A DNA stretch of 46,067 nucleotides from JAXMHB01 sp046346965 (GCA_046346965.1 JAXMHB010000024.1:1-46067), one strand, 5' to 3'; numbered from the stretch's first letter, positions 1 through 9,087 are shown. The notes: generated from the letters alone by a model not told the origin. Numbers and translations are program-made.

Positions 1-27
1 GCGGCTCCGCTGGACACGGGGTCGTGG

Positions 28-1071
28 ATGTACGCAAGGGAGCAGAAGATGTTGTTACGTCACTACTTGGAGCAGCGGCTTTCGAAGGCGGCGATCGCTC
101 GCCTGATCGGTGTCAGTCGGCGCACGGTGTACCACTGGATCGCCAGTGGGGAGCTCGATCGGGAGCTGGATGATGTGGCCGTGCGCTACGGCCCGCGGCC
201 GCCGAAGGCGTGCAAGCTGGATGGCTACAAGGCCCTGATTGTCGAACGCCTGTCGGCCTATCCGCGGTTGTCGGCGACGCGCCTGTTCGAGGAGGCGCGC
301 AAGGCCGGCTATGTCGGCGGGTACAGCCAGTTGAAGGCCTATGTACGCTCGGTTCGTCCGCGGGCGGCGCCTGAGCCGGTGCGGCGTTTCGAGACGCCGC
401 CGGGACTGCAGGCGCAGGTGGACTTTGCCGAGTTCAGGTTGCCCTGGGGCGTGCGCTACGCGCTGGTGGTGGTGCTGGGTTACTCACGGCTGCTGTGGTT
501 CAAGTTCTACCCACGGCAGACCATGGCGGTCCTGATGGCCGGGCTGGAGGAGGCCTTCGCCGCCTTCGGTGGCGTGCCGAAGGAACTGTTGTTCGACCAG
601 CTCAAGGCGGTCGTCGTCGACGACGAGCGGATGACTGGCGGCAAGCTGCTCGAGAACGCGCAGTTCCAGCGCTTTGCCGCGCACTGGGGCTTTCGCATCC
701 GTGCGTGCCGGCCTTACCGGGCCAAGACCAAGGGCAAGGTTGAGCGCCCGATCGGATACGTCCGCCAGGCGTTCTTCTACGGTCGCGAGTTCGTCAGCGA
801 CGATGACCTCAATGGCCAGTCGCTGGAATGGCAGACGCAGACCGCCAATCGACGCCAGCACCGCACGGTGGGCGAGTCGCCGCAGCTGCGCTTCGAGCGC
901 GACGAGCGCGCGCAGTTGCAGCCCATGGCGGCGCATCCCTATCGCTCGCCGAGAGCCGTCGACAGCCTTCCAGTGCCGCTGCCGCGCCCTGCGAGGCAGG
1001 CTGCCTACAAGCCGAAGGTCGAGCAGCGCCCGCTGGCCGAATACGCGCGGATGACGGGGGTGCAGCGATGA
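28..1071 (+). CDS. istA: IS21-family transposase IstA
   Basis: This is the DDE-type recombinase of an IS21 element, which cuts and joins the element ends with help from IstB. The N-terminus (about residues 8-40) is a helix-turn-helix (SKAAIARLIGVSRRTVYHW). The integrase core shows the first Asp in QAQVDFAEF, the second in LLFDQLKAVVVDD and the catalytic Glu in KGKVERPIGYV. At 347 aa it matches the shorter IstA subgroup. The ATG at 28 follows a GG-rich stretch and gives a natural N-terminus. Its TGA stop overlaps the istB start as ATGA, so the two are probably translationally coupled. The gene appears intact, and it is a different subgroup from the IstA at 10402-11982. Confidence 0.95.
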   Translation: MYAREQKMLLRHYLEQRLSKAAIARLIGVSRRTVYHWIASGELDRELDDVAVRYGPRPPKACKLDGYKALIVERLSAYPRLSATRLFEEARKAGYVGGYSQLKAYVRSVRPRAAPEPVRRFETPPGLQAQVDFAEFRLPWGVRYALVVVLGYSRLLWFKFYPRQTMAVLMAGLEEAFAAFGGVPKELLFDQLKAVVVDDERMTGGKLLENAQFQRFAAHWGFRIRACRPYRAKTKGKVERPIGYVRQAFFYGREFVSDDDLNGQSLEWQTQTANRRQHRTVGESPQLRFERDERAQLQPMAAHPYRSPRAVDSLPVPLPRPARQAAYKPKVEQRPLAEYARMTGVQR

Positions 1072-1877
1072 GCGCGCCCACTACCCGCAGCGTGCGCGAT
1101 GCATTGCGCCAGCAACTGGCCGATCTCAAGATGCCGGGTTCGCTGGAGGCGATCGACCACATCCTGAGTGAGGTCGACGGCGGTCACGTCGGCACCGCCG
1201 AGGCCATCGGCCGCCTGCTCGATGCCCAGATCTCGCTGCGCAACAACCGCCGCCTGCAGGCCGCCATGCGTTCTTCCCGGTTGCCGGCGGTCAAGACTCT
1301 GCGCGAGTTCGACTTCGCCTTCCAGCCGTCCATCCAGCGCGAGCAGATCGACAGCCTGCACACCCTGGGCTTCCTCGAACGACGGGAGAACGTCGTCTTC
1401 CTCGGGCCGCCGGGCGTCGGCAAGACCCATCTCGCCATCAGCCTCGCCATCGCCGCCGCCGAGCACGGACGGCGCGTCTACTACGGCACACTGGTCGATC
1501 TGATCGACTCGCTGCAGCAGGCAAAGGCCGCCGGCAGGCTCAACCAGCGGCTCGCCGTGCTCACTCATCCCAGCCTGCTCGTCGTCGACGAAATCGGCTA
1601 CCTGCCGGTGAGCCACGACGGCGCAGTCCTGTTCTTCCAGCTCATGAACCGCCGTTACGAACGTGCCTCGACGGTGCTGACGTCCAACAAAGGCTTCGAG
1701 GAATGGGGCAACGTCCTCGGCGACGAGGTCATGGCTGCCGCACTGATCGACCGAGTCTTGCACCACTGCCATCTGGTCAACATCCGAGGCAACAGCTATC
1801 GGATGCGGCACCACCGGACTAACGACCAGGACGAACCAGGTCCGTCACCCTCAAAGCGGTCTGCCAAACGCAACTGA
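1068..1877 (+). CDS. istB: IS21-family helper ATPase IstB
   Basis: IstB is the AAA+ ATPase that selects target DNA and stimulates IstA. The 269-aa product carries the Walker A motif GPPGVGKTHL (about residue 108), Walker B LLVVDEIGYL and a sensor-like VLTSNKGFEEW. The ATG at 1068 overlaps the istA stop (ATGA). A longer in-frame reading begins inside istA at 828, but the ATG at 1068 gives the normal IstB N-terminus (LRQQLADLKMPG) and family length. The C-terminal tail is basic (SPSKRSAKRN). It looks functional. Confidence 0.95.
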   Translation: MSAPTTRSVRDALRQQLADLKMPGSLEAIDHILSEVDGGHVGTAEAIGRLLDAQISLRNNRRLQAAMRSSRLPAVKTLREFDFAFQPSIQREQIDSLHTLGFLERRENVVFLGPPGVGKTHLAISLAIAAAEHGRRVYYGTLVDLIDSLQQAKAAGRLNQRLAVLTHPSLLVVDEIGYLPVSHDGAVLFFQLMNRRYERASTVLTSNKGFEEWGNVLGDEVMAAALIDRVLHHCHLVNIRGNSYRMRHHRTNDQDEPGPSPSKRSAKRN

Positions 1878-1962
1878 CGACGCATTACACACCACGGAAT
1901 GGCTGTCCAATGTGTGCAATTTTCAATCGCCAGAAGTGCGCAGTTTTCGGTCGGCGTTGACA

Positions 1963-3145
1963 GCCGGGTCCTTCGCGTCCCAGCAACCACCACCGCAGCC
2001 AAAGCCACACCTGGATTGCCACAGCCCTCGTCCGCGTCGCGGACGACGGCTTCGCAATGACGCCGTACTGTTGAGGACTGCCCGAAATCCCCAGCGTCAT
2101 TGCGAGCCCCCGCGGCGCCCGTGGGCGCTGCGGGGGCGCGGCAATCCAGTTTTGCGCCGTTGCCCTAACCGCCAACCCACAAAGCCGCGGCCGCCGGCGC
2201 GATGGGACGCCATCGCACGCAACGACCCACCCGCGCGCACGGAGCCGCGCTACCTCAGTCCGGTAGGCCGGGTCCTTCGCGTCCCAGATGCATGGCCCGG
2301 CGACCCCGCCGCACACGCGAGGCGCCCGGCGCTACTCGCAATTCCCGAAAACCCCGGCGTCATTGCGAGCCCCCGCGGCGCCCGTGGGCGCGGCGGGGGC
2401 GCGGCAATCCAGTTTTGGGCCGTTGCTTTTACTCTGACCTCCAACCCACCAAGCCGCGGCCGCCGGCGCGATGAACACCATCGCAGGCAACCACCCACCC
2501 GCGCGCACGGAGCCGCGTTACCTCGGACGTAGGCCGGTGTCGGCGGCGATCGTAAATTGCACACAAGTGGCGGCTGAATTTTGCACATCTTCGCCATCTT
2601 CAGCCCTCATCCGCGTCGCGGAGGAGGGCTTCGCAATGACGCCGTACTGTTGAGGACTGCCCCAAACCCCGGCGTCATTGCGAGCCCCCGCGGCGCCCGT
2701 GGGCGCTGCGGGGGCGCGGCAATCCAGTTTTGGGCCGTTGCCTTTGCCCTAACCGCCAACCCACAAAGCCGCGGCCGCCGGCGCGATGGGACGCCATCGC
2801 ACGCAACGACCCACCCGCGCGCACGGAGCCGCGCTACCCGTAGGCCGGGTCCTTCGCGTCCCGCAACCACCACCGCAGCGAAAGCAACACCTGGATTGCC
2901 ACAGCCCTCATCCGCGTCGCGGACGAGGGCTTCGCAATGACGCCGTACTACTGCGTGCCTCCCACAAACCCCGGCGTCATTGCGAGCTCCCGCGGCGCGC
3001 GTGGGCGCTGCGGGGGCGCGGCAATCCAGTTTTGCGCTGTTGCCTTTGCCCTAACCGCCAACCCACAAAGCCGCGGCCGCCGGCGCGATGGGACGCCATC
3101 GCACGCAACGACCCACCCGCGCGCACGGAGCCGCGCTACCGGGAC
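1963..3145. repeat. Four-copy array of long hairpin repeat modules
   Basis: No gene is supported here. A near-identical core beginning CGTCATTGCGAGC and ending GGCAATCCAGTTTT recurs at 2095-2151, 2358-2416, 2673-2731 and 2975-3031. Each core folds into a GC-rich stem of about 24 bp (ATTGC...GCAAT outside, GCGCCC-GT-GGGCGC at the tip). A second block of about 84 bp follows each core (2171-2254, 2441-2522, 2755-2838, 3057-3140). It contains the small hairpin GCGATGG-GACG-CCATCGC and ends CGCACGGAGCCGCGCTACC. Between copies lie GTAGGCCGGGTCCTTCGCGTC stretches and TTCGCAATGACGCCGTACT. The spacing of the cores is about 263, 315 and 302 bp. Apparent reading frames through it are repeat by-products. 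Confidence 0.85.
2538..2588 (+). repeat. Solo IS21-type terminus
   Basis: The segment starts TGTCGGCGGCGATCG and continues with two TTGCACA-containing repeats about 22 bp apart. It aligns without gaps to the reverse complement of the terminus at 1907-1962, sharing TGTC, the CG-rich block, AAAnTGCnCAC, TGGCG and a second TTGCACA. No istA or istB follows; repeat DNA resumes at once. It is best read as a leftover end of a related IS21 element. Confidence 0.6.
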
Positions 3146-3167
3146 GGCGCTCTCGCTGGCGCCGTCA

Positions 3168-3850
3168 CCCCCACCGATGAACGCCGCGGACTCGTCGATG
3201 AACCGCCGACCTTCGTCGATGAACCACTGCACCATCGACGATGAAGCTCGCAGCACCAACGATGAACGCCGCGGACTCATCGATGGACCGCTGACCCTCG
3301 TCGATGGACGACTGCACCCTCAACGATGGACCTGCACACCCTCAACGATGAACTCCACAGGCTCATCGATGGACCTCCACACCCCCAACGATGAGCGCCG
3401 CCCGTTCAACGCTGGAGGTACAGTCGTCCAACGACGAGGGTGCGCAGATCCAACGACGACCCTGCGTGCGTCCATTGCCGAAGGTTCAAACCATCACCGG
3501 CGAAGCGCCGGCATTCATCGCCGGTACTCCGCAACATCAACGTCGAACCCCCAAAGCCCCATCGGCGCACGCCAGCACTGCAACGGCGCAGCTGCAGACG
3601 TCCATCGCCGTATACGCAGACCTTCATCGCCAACGGTGCACAGCTGCATCGGCGAACGCCAGCAGTCGATCCGCCAGTCCGCGGCGTCGATCCGACCATC
3701 GCCAGCGGCCAACACCGAACCCTGGACCGTCCACCCAGGGATGCCAGGCGTCCATCCGTCGACGCCGGGTGTTCGCCATCGGCGCTCCGAGCAACAAGCG
3801 CCGAGGCCAGCCGATCTTCACGGCGACCAGCCGCCCAATGACGGCCGCCA
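3168..3850. repeat. Degenerate 21-22-bp minisatellite
   Basis: From about 3174 a unit starting CGATGAAC or CGATGGAC recurs every 21 or 22 bp: CGATGAACGCCGCGGACTCGT, CGATGAACCGCCGACCTTCGT, CGATGGACCGCTGACCCTCGT and so on. The units become more diverged to the right, where CATCGCC or CATCGGC still returns at about the same interval to roughly 3850. Around 30 units can be placed. Because unit length switches between 21 and 22, no reading frame is kept, so it does not encode a repeat protein. No two units are identical over their full length. Confidence 0.75.
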
Positions 3851-3869
3851 GCTGTTCATCAAGGGCTAG

Positions 3870-4373
3870 CAGGCGCCAATCCATGTACCCTTCTGTAATC
3901 CAGCACGCTTGAATTGCAGACCGATATGCATCGCCCCGGCAGCAAGCAGGGTCGGATAGGGGCTAGAACGGCGAGCACACCGGATTCGACGGCCGCGCGC
4001 GACGGAATTGACCGATCAGCCCGTGACGTAGGACGGTTGCAAAGAATGTGTTGCCTAGCCCCGGTGTCCGCGCGAGGATGAACCTCCACGGCCAGACGTC
4101 TGTTGCGCGTAACACCTAATGCAGTAGTAGCCGCCGGGTGCGTAGGCGGAGACGAACAGAACAGGAGCGGGTTTGTCCAAGAGCGGCTAGCTTGGCGCCG
4201 CGGGTTGTCACGGTGACTCAAAAAGCGCTGAGGGCGACGTCGAAAAGTGGATGATCTGTACGCGACACTGCTTTATTATACACTGTGAAAAAAGTACTCG
4301 GTCCGTTCAAGTTCGGTGACCGATGACCGACCGACATCATCGCACTTCTTACAAGTGTGCAAGGAGAGCGCCT
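3870..4373. other. Intergenic stretch without recognised gene
   Basis: No coding region, RNA gene or clear repeat was recognised. Base composition falls toward the right. An AT-rich TATTATAC at about 4275-4282 could be a -10 element for the NACHT gene, but I find no convincing -35 partner. Confidence 0.4.
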
Positions 4374-5687
4374 GTGCAGATGCATGAGAAAGTGAAGTGC
4401 CTCGTCGACATCAAGAACGAAGACGAGTTTCGCACAGAGTTGATGATTCCGCTGCTGCGGAAGATGGGTCATTTCAGTGATGTCCTTGACAACCAAGGCC
4501 CAGACGAGGCGGGGGTCGACATCATCGGGTGTTCGACATCGCCATTTAAGAAGGCCGAATATACTGCCTTTGTCCTTAAGCATGGAAACATTACCCTCAA
4601 GGCTGCGGACCGGACAAACAATATCGTCGGCATTATTGAAACTCAGCTCCGTCAGGCCATTCGTCAACCGCTGAGTCATCCACGCCTCTCCTCCACGTCT
4701 GCCTTCGCAGGCCGCGTTATTGTGGCAACAAACGGAACGATCTCTAAAACTGCTCAGCGAGCATTGCGGAGCGCGTATACTGATCGCGGCGACATAAACC
4801 TGGACTTCATAGGTCAGGATCAACTTATAGAGCAAATCGATCAATTCTGGCCACGCTTTTATGAAGACCGCCGTCCATTCCTCTCCTCTTACGCGACCAA
4901 GCTGTACGAGAGTTTGAACATCGTCAATCTGGAATTGCTCGGGTACGCACAAAAGAAGCGACAGCTGAGCGAAATCTACATTGACACCATTCTAGCCAAG
5001 CAAGAAAACGTTGCTCAAAGCGACTTTTGTCTGAAAGAGGAGTACATTGCCGGCAATGACCTCTGCAAACAGGGAAATGACCTCATCGTCATTACAAGCG
5101 GGCCTGGCGGAGGCAAGAGCACCCTGCTGAAAGAACTGGCAATATCTCAGTCGCGCCAGAACACGAACTGTGCCGCAATTTATTTGCATGCCCGCGAGAT
5201 TTTGCAATCGAGCAGCGTTAATTCAGCCGCTATGGTAGCACTACAGCGACTGTCGGGTGATCATCTGTCCGAAATCACTTCGGAACTTTCCGCTCACAGG
5301 CTATTGCTTCTTGTGGACGGTCTGGACGAGCTGGCAACGGTCGCGGATCGCGAAAGTGTAATTGATAAACTCATCAAGGCAAATAGAGCTGACAAGGTGA
5401 GGGTGGTCCTTGCAACAAGGCCGGAATCAAATCCGGGAACACTTGCGGCGCTCGCGAGCTTTACAGGTTACAAGATTCAGCCTCTGCGCACGGGTCAGAT
5501 TCGGAGCTTTTTTGGAAAGTGGTTTGGTGCAGACAGTGGAAAGGCGGAGCCCGCCCGGCCGCTGTGCGATCTCCTGCAGGGTGACGGATCGCTTGCAGTT
5601 GCGAATGCCCCAGGCGTCCGCCAATGCCCCTATGTCCTCAGGCGTCACCGTGTCGAGGTGCAGGCGCTTCCCTACGCGCGACAATAG
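4374..5687 (+). pseudogene. Truncated Mrr-like nuclease/NACHT NTPase, defence-type
   Basis: This is the front part of a STAND-type protein of the kind found in antiphage systems. Counting from the ATG at 4380, residues about 15-170 resemble a restriction-endonuclease (PD-(D/E)xK, Mrr-like) fold with GVD at 45-47 and AFVLKHG around Lys67; the usual acidic residue before the Lys is not evident. A NACHT domain follows with Walker A SGPGGGKST (about 240-248), Walker B LLLLVDGLDEL (about 307-317) and sensor-like VVLATRPES. Similarity ends near residue 386. The last 50 or so codons run antisense through the MuB-like gene, so the sensor half is missing. AAGGAGAG at 4361-4368 suits the GTG at 4374 or the ATG at 4380. 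Codon use is less GC-rich than in the neighbours, which suggests transfer. Family assignment is from motifs only. Confidence 0.75.
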
Positions 5688-6182
5688 GCGATCAAGGCAG
5701 GTCGCGTCCTCGCCTGCAGTCAAGCGTGAGTACAAGCCTAGCGACCCAATCAAGGCAAGGCCCACGCCAGAAGCATCGTAAATGGACCGGAGCTGATCCA
5801 GCGCTGCCGTACTCAACTGGTGCGCTTCATCAACGATCAGTAACCCCTCGGTTCCAGAAATCCTGCTCACAATTGCGCTGTGTAGTGACGCCGCTCCGTT
5901 GCAGCCGGCTATGCCGATGGCCGCGCAGATCTCGCCCAGTGCTGGAACCACGCCTGTGGTTGCTTGTGTAATTGTCGCGCGCCAGACGTTGACCCCACAG
6001 GCCGCGTACTCGATTGCCGCTCGCGTTTTTCCGACAGCGGCAGCGCCGTATATCAACGCGACATCGCCAGTGGCTTGTGTGAAGCTCAATGCACCAAGGA
6101 TTCGGCGCCCGGTCGGTGTCTCGATCCATTGACTTTGCGCGGGAAAGTTGACGATATCTGATGTGTTCATGTGCGCAATCAC
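5427..6182 (-). pseudogene. MuB-like transposition ATPase, C-terminally truncated
   Basis: This is an AAA+ ATPase of the Mu B type, which binds target DNA and delivers it to the MuA-type transposase. It shows Walker A IYGAAAVGKTRAA, Walker B GLLIVDEAHQL and SIYDASGVGLALIGS. The family-like part ends at EIAQRPGGLR, near base 5545; the remaining 40 or so residues are read antisense through the NACHT fragment. The C-terminal MuB domain is therefore missing, which makes activity doubtful. A GTG at 6182 overlaps the transposase stop as GTGA. An ATG at 6170 with AGGTGA about 9 bases upstream is an equally good start. Confidence 0.8.
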
Positions 6183-8143
6183 CTACGTGATTTAAGTCGT
6201 TTGGTTGCCCACTCTTCGAACTTGGTGGGAACGCTGCCGCCAGACTCCGCACGCCTGCGTTCAGGTGTGCTGGTGGTCTTTGGCTTGACGATTTCAACAA
6301 CAGATGCCGAAGGAGTTGCCTGCAACTCACGCGCTCGCATCGCCATTGGATCAGGCAGCAACGCGCCAATAGACTGCTCAAGCGCGAGCCTGCGTCTACC
6401 TAGTCGCGCATGCTCGGCTTTGTCCTTCGCAACGCGCTTTGCCTGTTCGGCGTCGTCAAATCCGTACCGGTGAGTACAAGGCGCCTCGCAAACATAGGTT
6501 CCATCCAACAAGTACACATGGACCGATGTATGCAAGGCCGCTGGATCAAACCGCAGCACGACCGATTGCCCGCTTAGGGGTGAAAGCGGCTCTGACCAGT
6601 AGTGATTGCCTGCAATGCGCACGAATCCGCGCGCGTTCACTTTCACGGCCTCTGAAGCCAGCAGCAGCAATCGCAATTGCTCTCCGGTCGCCTTTCGGAT
6701 GGGCGACCTTTCGTAGCTTGCGGCAAAGGTCTCGTCAAAGCTCCGACCCATGCAGTTTGCCGCACGTCGGCCCTTTCGTGCGTTGTGCTCTGCGATTCCG
6801 TCACTCACTACCCGCATGAACAACTCAAACGGAACCGCTCGCTCTCCATAGTTCTCAGGCTTGTTGTCGGGACTGTTCCCGAGGTAGGCGCCCGAAAACT
6901 CTGCACGCCGGCTGATTGTTTGCGCAAAGTCGCGCCATGCCCGTTCAATCGGCTTTGCACGCCCGTTGTAGGGGCGTACAAAGCGCACATCCACGCCAAG
7001 CAGGGTAAGTACGCCATCCTGATCTCCCGGCTTGACCCTGAAGCGGTATCTGCTTGGCAAGCCGCCAGTGTTGGACTTCGCGGCAAAGGCGCGACCATTG
7101 TCTAGATACGCCCTGCGCGGGATTCCGTACTCACGCGCCATATCTGCAAAGGCCAAGCGGACAAGTTCCGAACTTTCCGTCTCCCCGATGCGCCACGCCA
7201 ACAACTTGCCAGAACTGAGGTCCTGCCATCCCAAAATGATCGGGCGCCGCACCACGCCATCGGGGAACTTCACGGCAACATCGAACTTATGACCATCAGC
7301 ATTGACCGCGTCCATAGCTTCTAAGTGACCGCGGTCACGTGTCGGCCAAGGACGCGAGTCCATATAGGCTTCCATGCCTTGACGAGCCAGCACCCGCGCT
7401 CCGTGATCGATCTCGCGCAGGCGTCTACGCTCAAACGTGTCCAGACTTGGAAGCGGCCCCCACTCCGGGTGCAGCGCGGCCATTTCCCTAACCAGCCGAT
7501 AGCTGTGGGCCGCCGTGGGCTTCTCAGGACGCAACCAGTCCCGCTTAAAGATCGCCCAGGCCACAGGATGAATAGCCACGGCTTCACGGCGTCCGCGCTC
7601 CTCACTCGGCATCAGTAGCGGCAGCCAATCCGAGCGCGCATGTCCCTGCACGCTTTGCTCCCATCGCTTGATCGCAGCGACGGACGAACCTCGTACCTTC
7701 TCCCGCTGCAACCGTTCTGCTACCAGGGCACGCGCAGCGGAAGCGCTCATGCCGTCCTGCTTGAGTTGGTCCAACTCAAGCAGGACACGTTGCCGCAACT
7801 CTGCGACTTGGCGGCGCCAGGGGCGTGCATGCTCCCAGTCTTGCCACGCAGGTGAAACAGCGGCGGACAAAGCGTCCGCATCCTGCGCTTGCGCCCGTCT
7901 CAATGCGGCTTCTCGACGAGCGGCGAGAAGCTCTGAACGGACGCCGTCCGGCAGCGCAGCCAGCGGGTACATGCGCCCATTTCCCGCTTGCACGTGCTGC
8001 CATTGTTCGCGAGCGGCCCGCTTCCTTATTGCGCGCTCGGTTACAGAAAGAGTTGTTGCCAACTCGCCCACGGTCGCCGCTGCTGCAGCTGCCGCTGTTG
8101 CGCCGTCAGCAATGGCATCGTGCGCCTGCTGACTGTCACCCAT
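6179..8143 (-). CDS. Mu-type DDE transposase (MuA-like)
   Basis: The 654-aa length is close to Mu A (663 aa). The protein begins with an Ala-rich stretch and a Mu-type DNA-binding HTH (VGELATTLSVTERAIRKRAAR, about residues 25-45). The DDE core follows, with Asp in AVNADGHKFDV, Asp in YLDNGRAFAAK and Glu in GRAKPIERAWRDF, then a beta-barrel-like region and a basic C-terminus (ATKRLKSRR). No frameshift is seen. The ATG at 8143 lies inside the 3' end of the primase gene (8-bp overlap), and the stop overlaps the MuB-like start. By family knowledge it would catalyse transposition of the element as MuA does; which ends it recognises is not known. Confidence 0.92.
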   Translation of the reverse strand: MGDSQQAHDAIADGATAAAAAAATVGELATTLSVTERAIRKRAAREQWQHVQAGNGRMYPLAALPDGVRSELLAARREAALRRAQAQDADALSAAVSPAWQDWEHARPWRRQVAELRQRVLLELDQLKQDGMSASAARALVAERLQREKVRGSSVAAIKRWEQSVQGHARSDWLPLLMPSEERGRREAVAIHPVAWAIFKRDWLRPEKPTAAHSYRLVREMAALHPEWGPLPSLDTFERRRLREIDHGARVLARQGMEAYMDSRPWPTRDRGHLEAMDAVNADGHKFDVAVKFPDGVVRRPIILGWQDLSSGKLLAWRIGETESSELVRLAFADMAREYGIPRRAYLDNGRAFAAKSNTGGLPSRYRFRVKPGDQDGVLTLLGVDVRFVRPYNGRAKPIERAWRDFAQTISRRAEFSGAYLGNSPDNKPENYGERAVPFELFMRVVSDGIAEHNARKGRRAANCMGRSFDETFAASYERSPIRKATGEQLRLLLLASEAVKVNARGFVRIAGNHYWSEPLSPLSGQSVVLRFDPAALHTSVHVYLLDGTYVCEAPCTHRYGFDDAEQAKRVAKDKAEHARLGRRRLALEQSIGALLPDPMAMRARELQATPSASVVEIVKPKTTSTPERRRAESGGSVPTKFEEWATKRLKSRR

Positions 8144-8672
8144 GTGGCACCCGCAGCATTGCGACGCATCCGCCCACTGCTTCGGCCGCTGCTTCGGCCG
8201 CGCTCAAGCCACCACGGTAGTTGCCAAAACGACCGCTGGGCGGTTGTGGTAGCCAAATCGTGAAGCGGGTTGCGCAATCGGTCGCCCGAAGGGCGAGCGC
8301 GACGGGCCGTAGGTTCCAGAGCATGACAGACACAGCACACGGCTGGCCGGTTTCTGCGTGCACCCTCGCAGCGGTCGAATAGTCCTCAGCGATGTGCTGG
8401 ACACTTGCCGTCCGCTCGCCGATTTGATGGAAGAGCCCAAAGACCCGACCGCCATGCAAGATGCGCTTGGAGCCGCCTGCGCCAATGACCTGTAGGTTCC
8501 AGAGCGCCCCGAGAGCATCCCGCATTGGCACCAACAGGCGCCCGGATCGCTGGCGCAGCCCATACGATTGAACGCCTTGTTCAACAAGCCATGGATGGAT
8601 GCCAGCTGGCGGCGACTCCGACCACATGCGAACGGCGTTTTGCCGTGCAAGTTCGTGCCCAGCGCCGATCAT
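8136..8672 (-). CDS. Toprim-domain primase-like protein (short)
   Basis: The 178-aa product resembles the C-terminal half of plasmid and phage primases. RLLVPMRDALGALWNLQVI, then GSKRILHGGRVFGLFHQIG, then HIAEDYSTAARVHAETGQPCAV follow the Toprim order, although the usual IAEGY is IAEDY here. The N-terminal zinc ribbon and catalytic core of full primases are absent. The ATG at 8672 overlaps the stop of the upstream 69-aa gene (ATGA), so I prefer it to a start at 8699. It may work with other replication proteins, or may be a remnant kept for its position in the operon. Confidence 0.7.
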   Translation of the reverse strand: MIGAGHELARQNAVRMWSESPPAGIHPWLVEQGVQSYGLRQRSGRLLVPMRDALGALWNLQVIGAGGSKRILHGGRVFGLFHQIGERTASVQHIAEDYSTAARVHAETGQPCAVSVMLWNLRPVALALRATDCATRFTIWLPQPPSGRFGNYRGGLSAAEAAAEAVGGCVAMLRVPHG

Positions 8673-8878
8673 TGCGCCACCTCGGTGACACACCGGCACA
8701 TCTGCGCGCGAGCACTGTCTATCGCGTCGCGCTGTTGGCGCAACAGAAGATCGAGCAGCAACGCAATGTTGCTGCGCTCGGTTGCACCAAGCTGCCCGTC
8801 AGGGGTGAGCAGATCGGACACCGCTTGCAGACAAGCATGGAGCGTCTCGGCATCGTCCAGTGACTTGCGCGCACTCAT
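8669..8878 (-). CDS. Small protein of unknown function (69 aa)
   Basis: I do not recognise a family. The product is mostly helical, with a central Leu-rich segment (NIALLLDLLLRQQRDA) and two Cys near the end (MCRCVTEV). The gene starts MSARKSLDDA, with its ATG overlapping the stop of the upstream gene, and its own stop overlaps the primase start. This double coupling is the main argument that it is a real gene. Confidence 0.6.
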   Translation of the reverse strand: MSARKSLDDAETLHACLQAVSDLLTPDGQLGATERSNIALLLDLLLRQQRDAIDSARAQMCRCVTEVAQ

Positions 8879-9087
8879 GCGGCACCCCGCAACGTGCCAG
8901 CAGCACCCTGAAGAATCCCAAGCAGCGCGGCCAACGCGCTGCTATCCAAAGAAAGGTTGATGGTGACGCTATTGCCGTTGCCGACGATGTTGCAGTTGCC
9001 GGAAACGCTTGGCATGCCAGCACCACCCGCGGCAAGACCAGCCATCAAGTCCAGATCGGATTGCATGCGGTCGCGGGTGTCGCTCAT
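8875..9087 (-). CDS. Small protein of unknown function (70 aa)
   Basis: The product has an acidic N-terminus (MSDTRDRMQSDLDLMAGL), a Gly-rich hinge and a beta-type stretch NCNIVGNGNSVTINLSLDSS, ending GILQGAAGTLRGAA. The Asn/Gly pattern recalls one rung of a beta-solenoid, which is inference. The gene is coupled on both sides by ATGA overlaps. Its last residues (AGTLRGAA) are the same as those of the next upstream gene, which suggests local duplication. Confidence 0.6.
   Translation of the reverse strand: MSDTRDRMQSDLDLMAGLAAGGAGMPSVSGNCNIVGNGNSVTINLSLDSSALAALLGILQGAAGTLRGAA

Larger units (their letters stand above)
1..1962 (+). mobile_element. IS21-family insertion sequence, left end outside window
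   Basis: The element holds istA and istB with a 4-bp overlap. Its right end contains two spaced internal repeats (AAAATTGCACAC and AAAACTGCGCAC when read inward on the minus strand) and stops at ...GGCGTTGACA at 1962, that is 5'-TGTCAACGCC on the other strand. This is the usual IS21 arrangement of multiple terminal repeats bounded by TG/CA. The left terminus is not visible, because istA begins only 27 bases into the window. No target duplication can be checked. Confidence 0.85.

Noticed and set aside
3168..3850. CRISPR array
   Set aside because: No exact direct repeat is kept, units are only 21-22 bp with no separate spacer class, and no cas gene is present.
2937..3869. 310-codon plus-strand frame across the end of the hairpin modules and the minisatellite
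   Set aside because: It crosses two different repeat types and the 21/22-bp unit changes; composition is repeat-derived with no domain.
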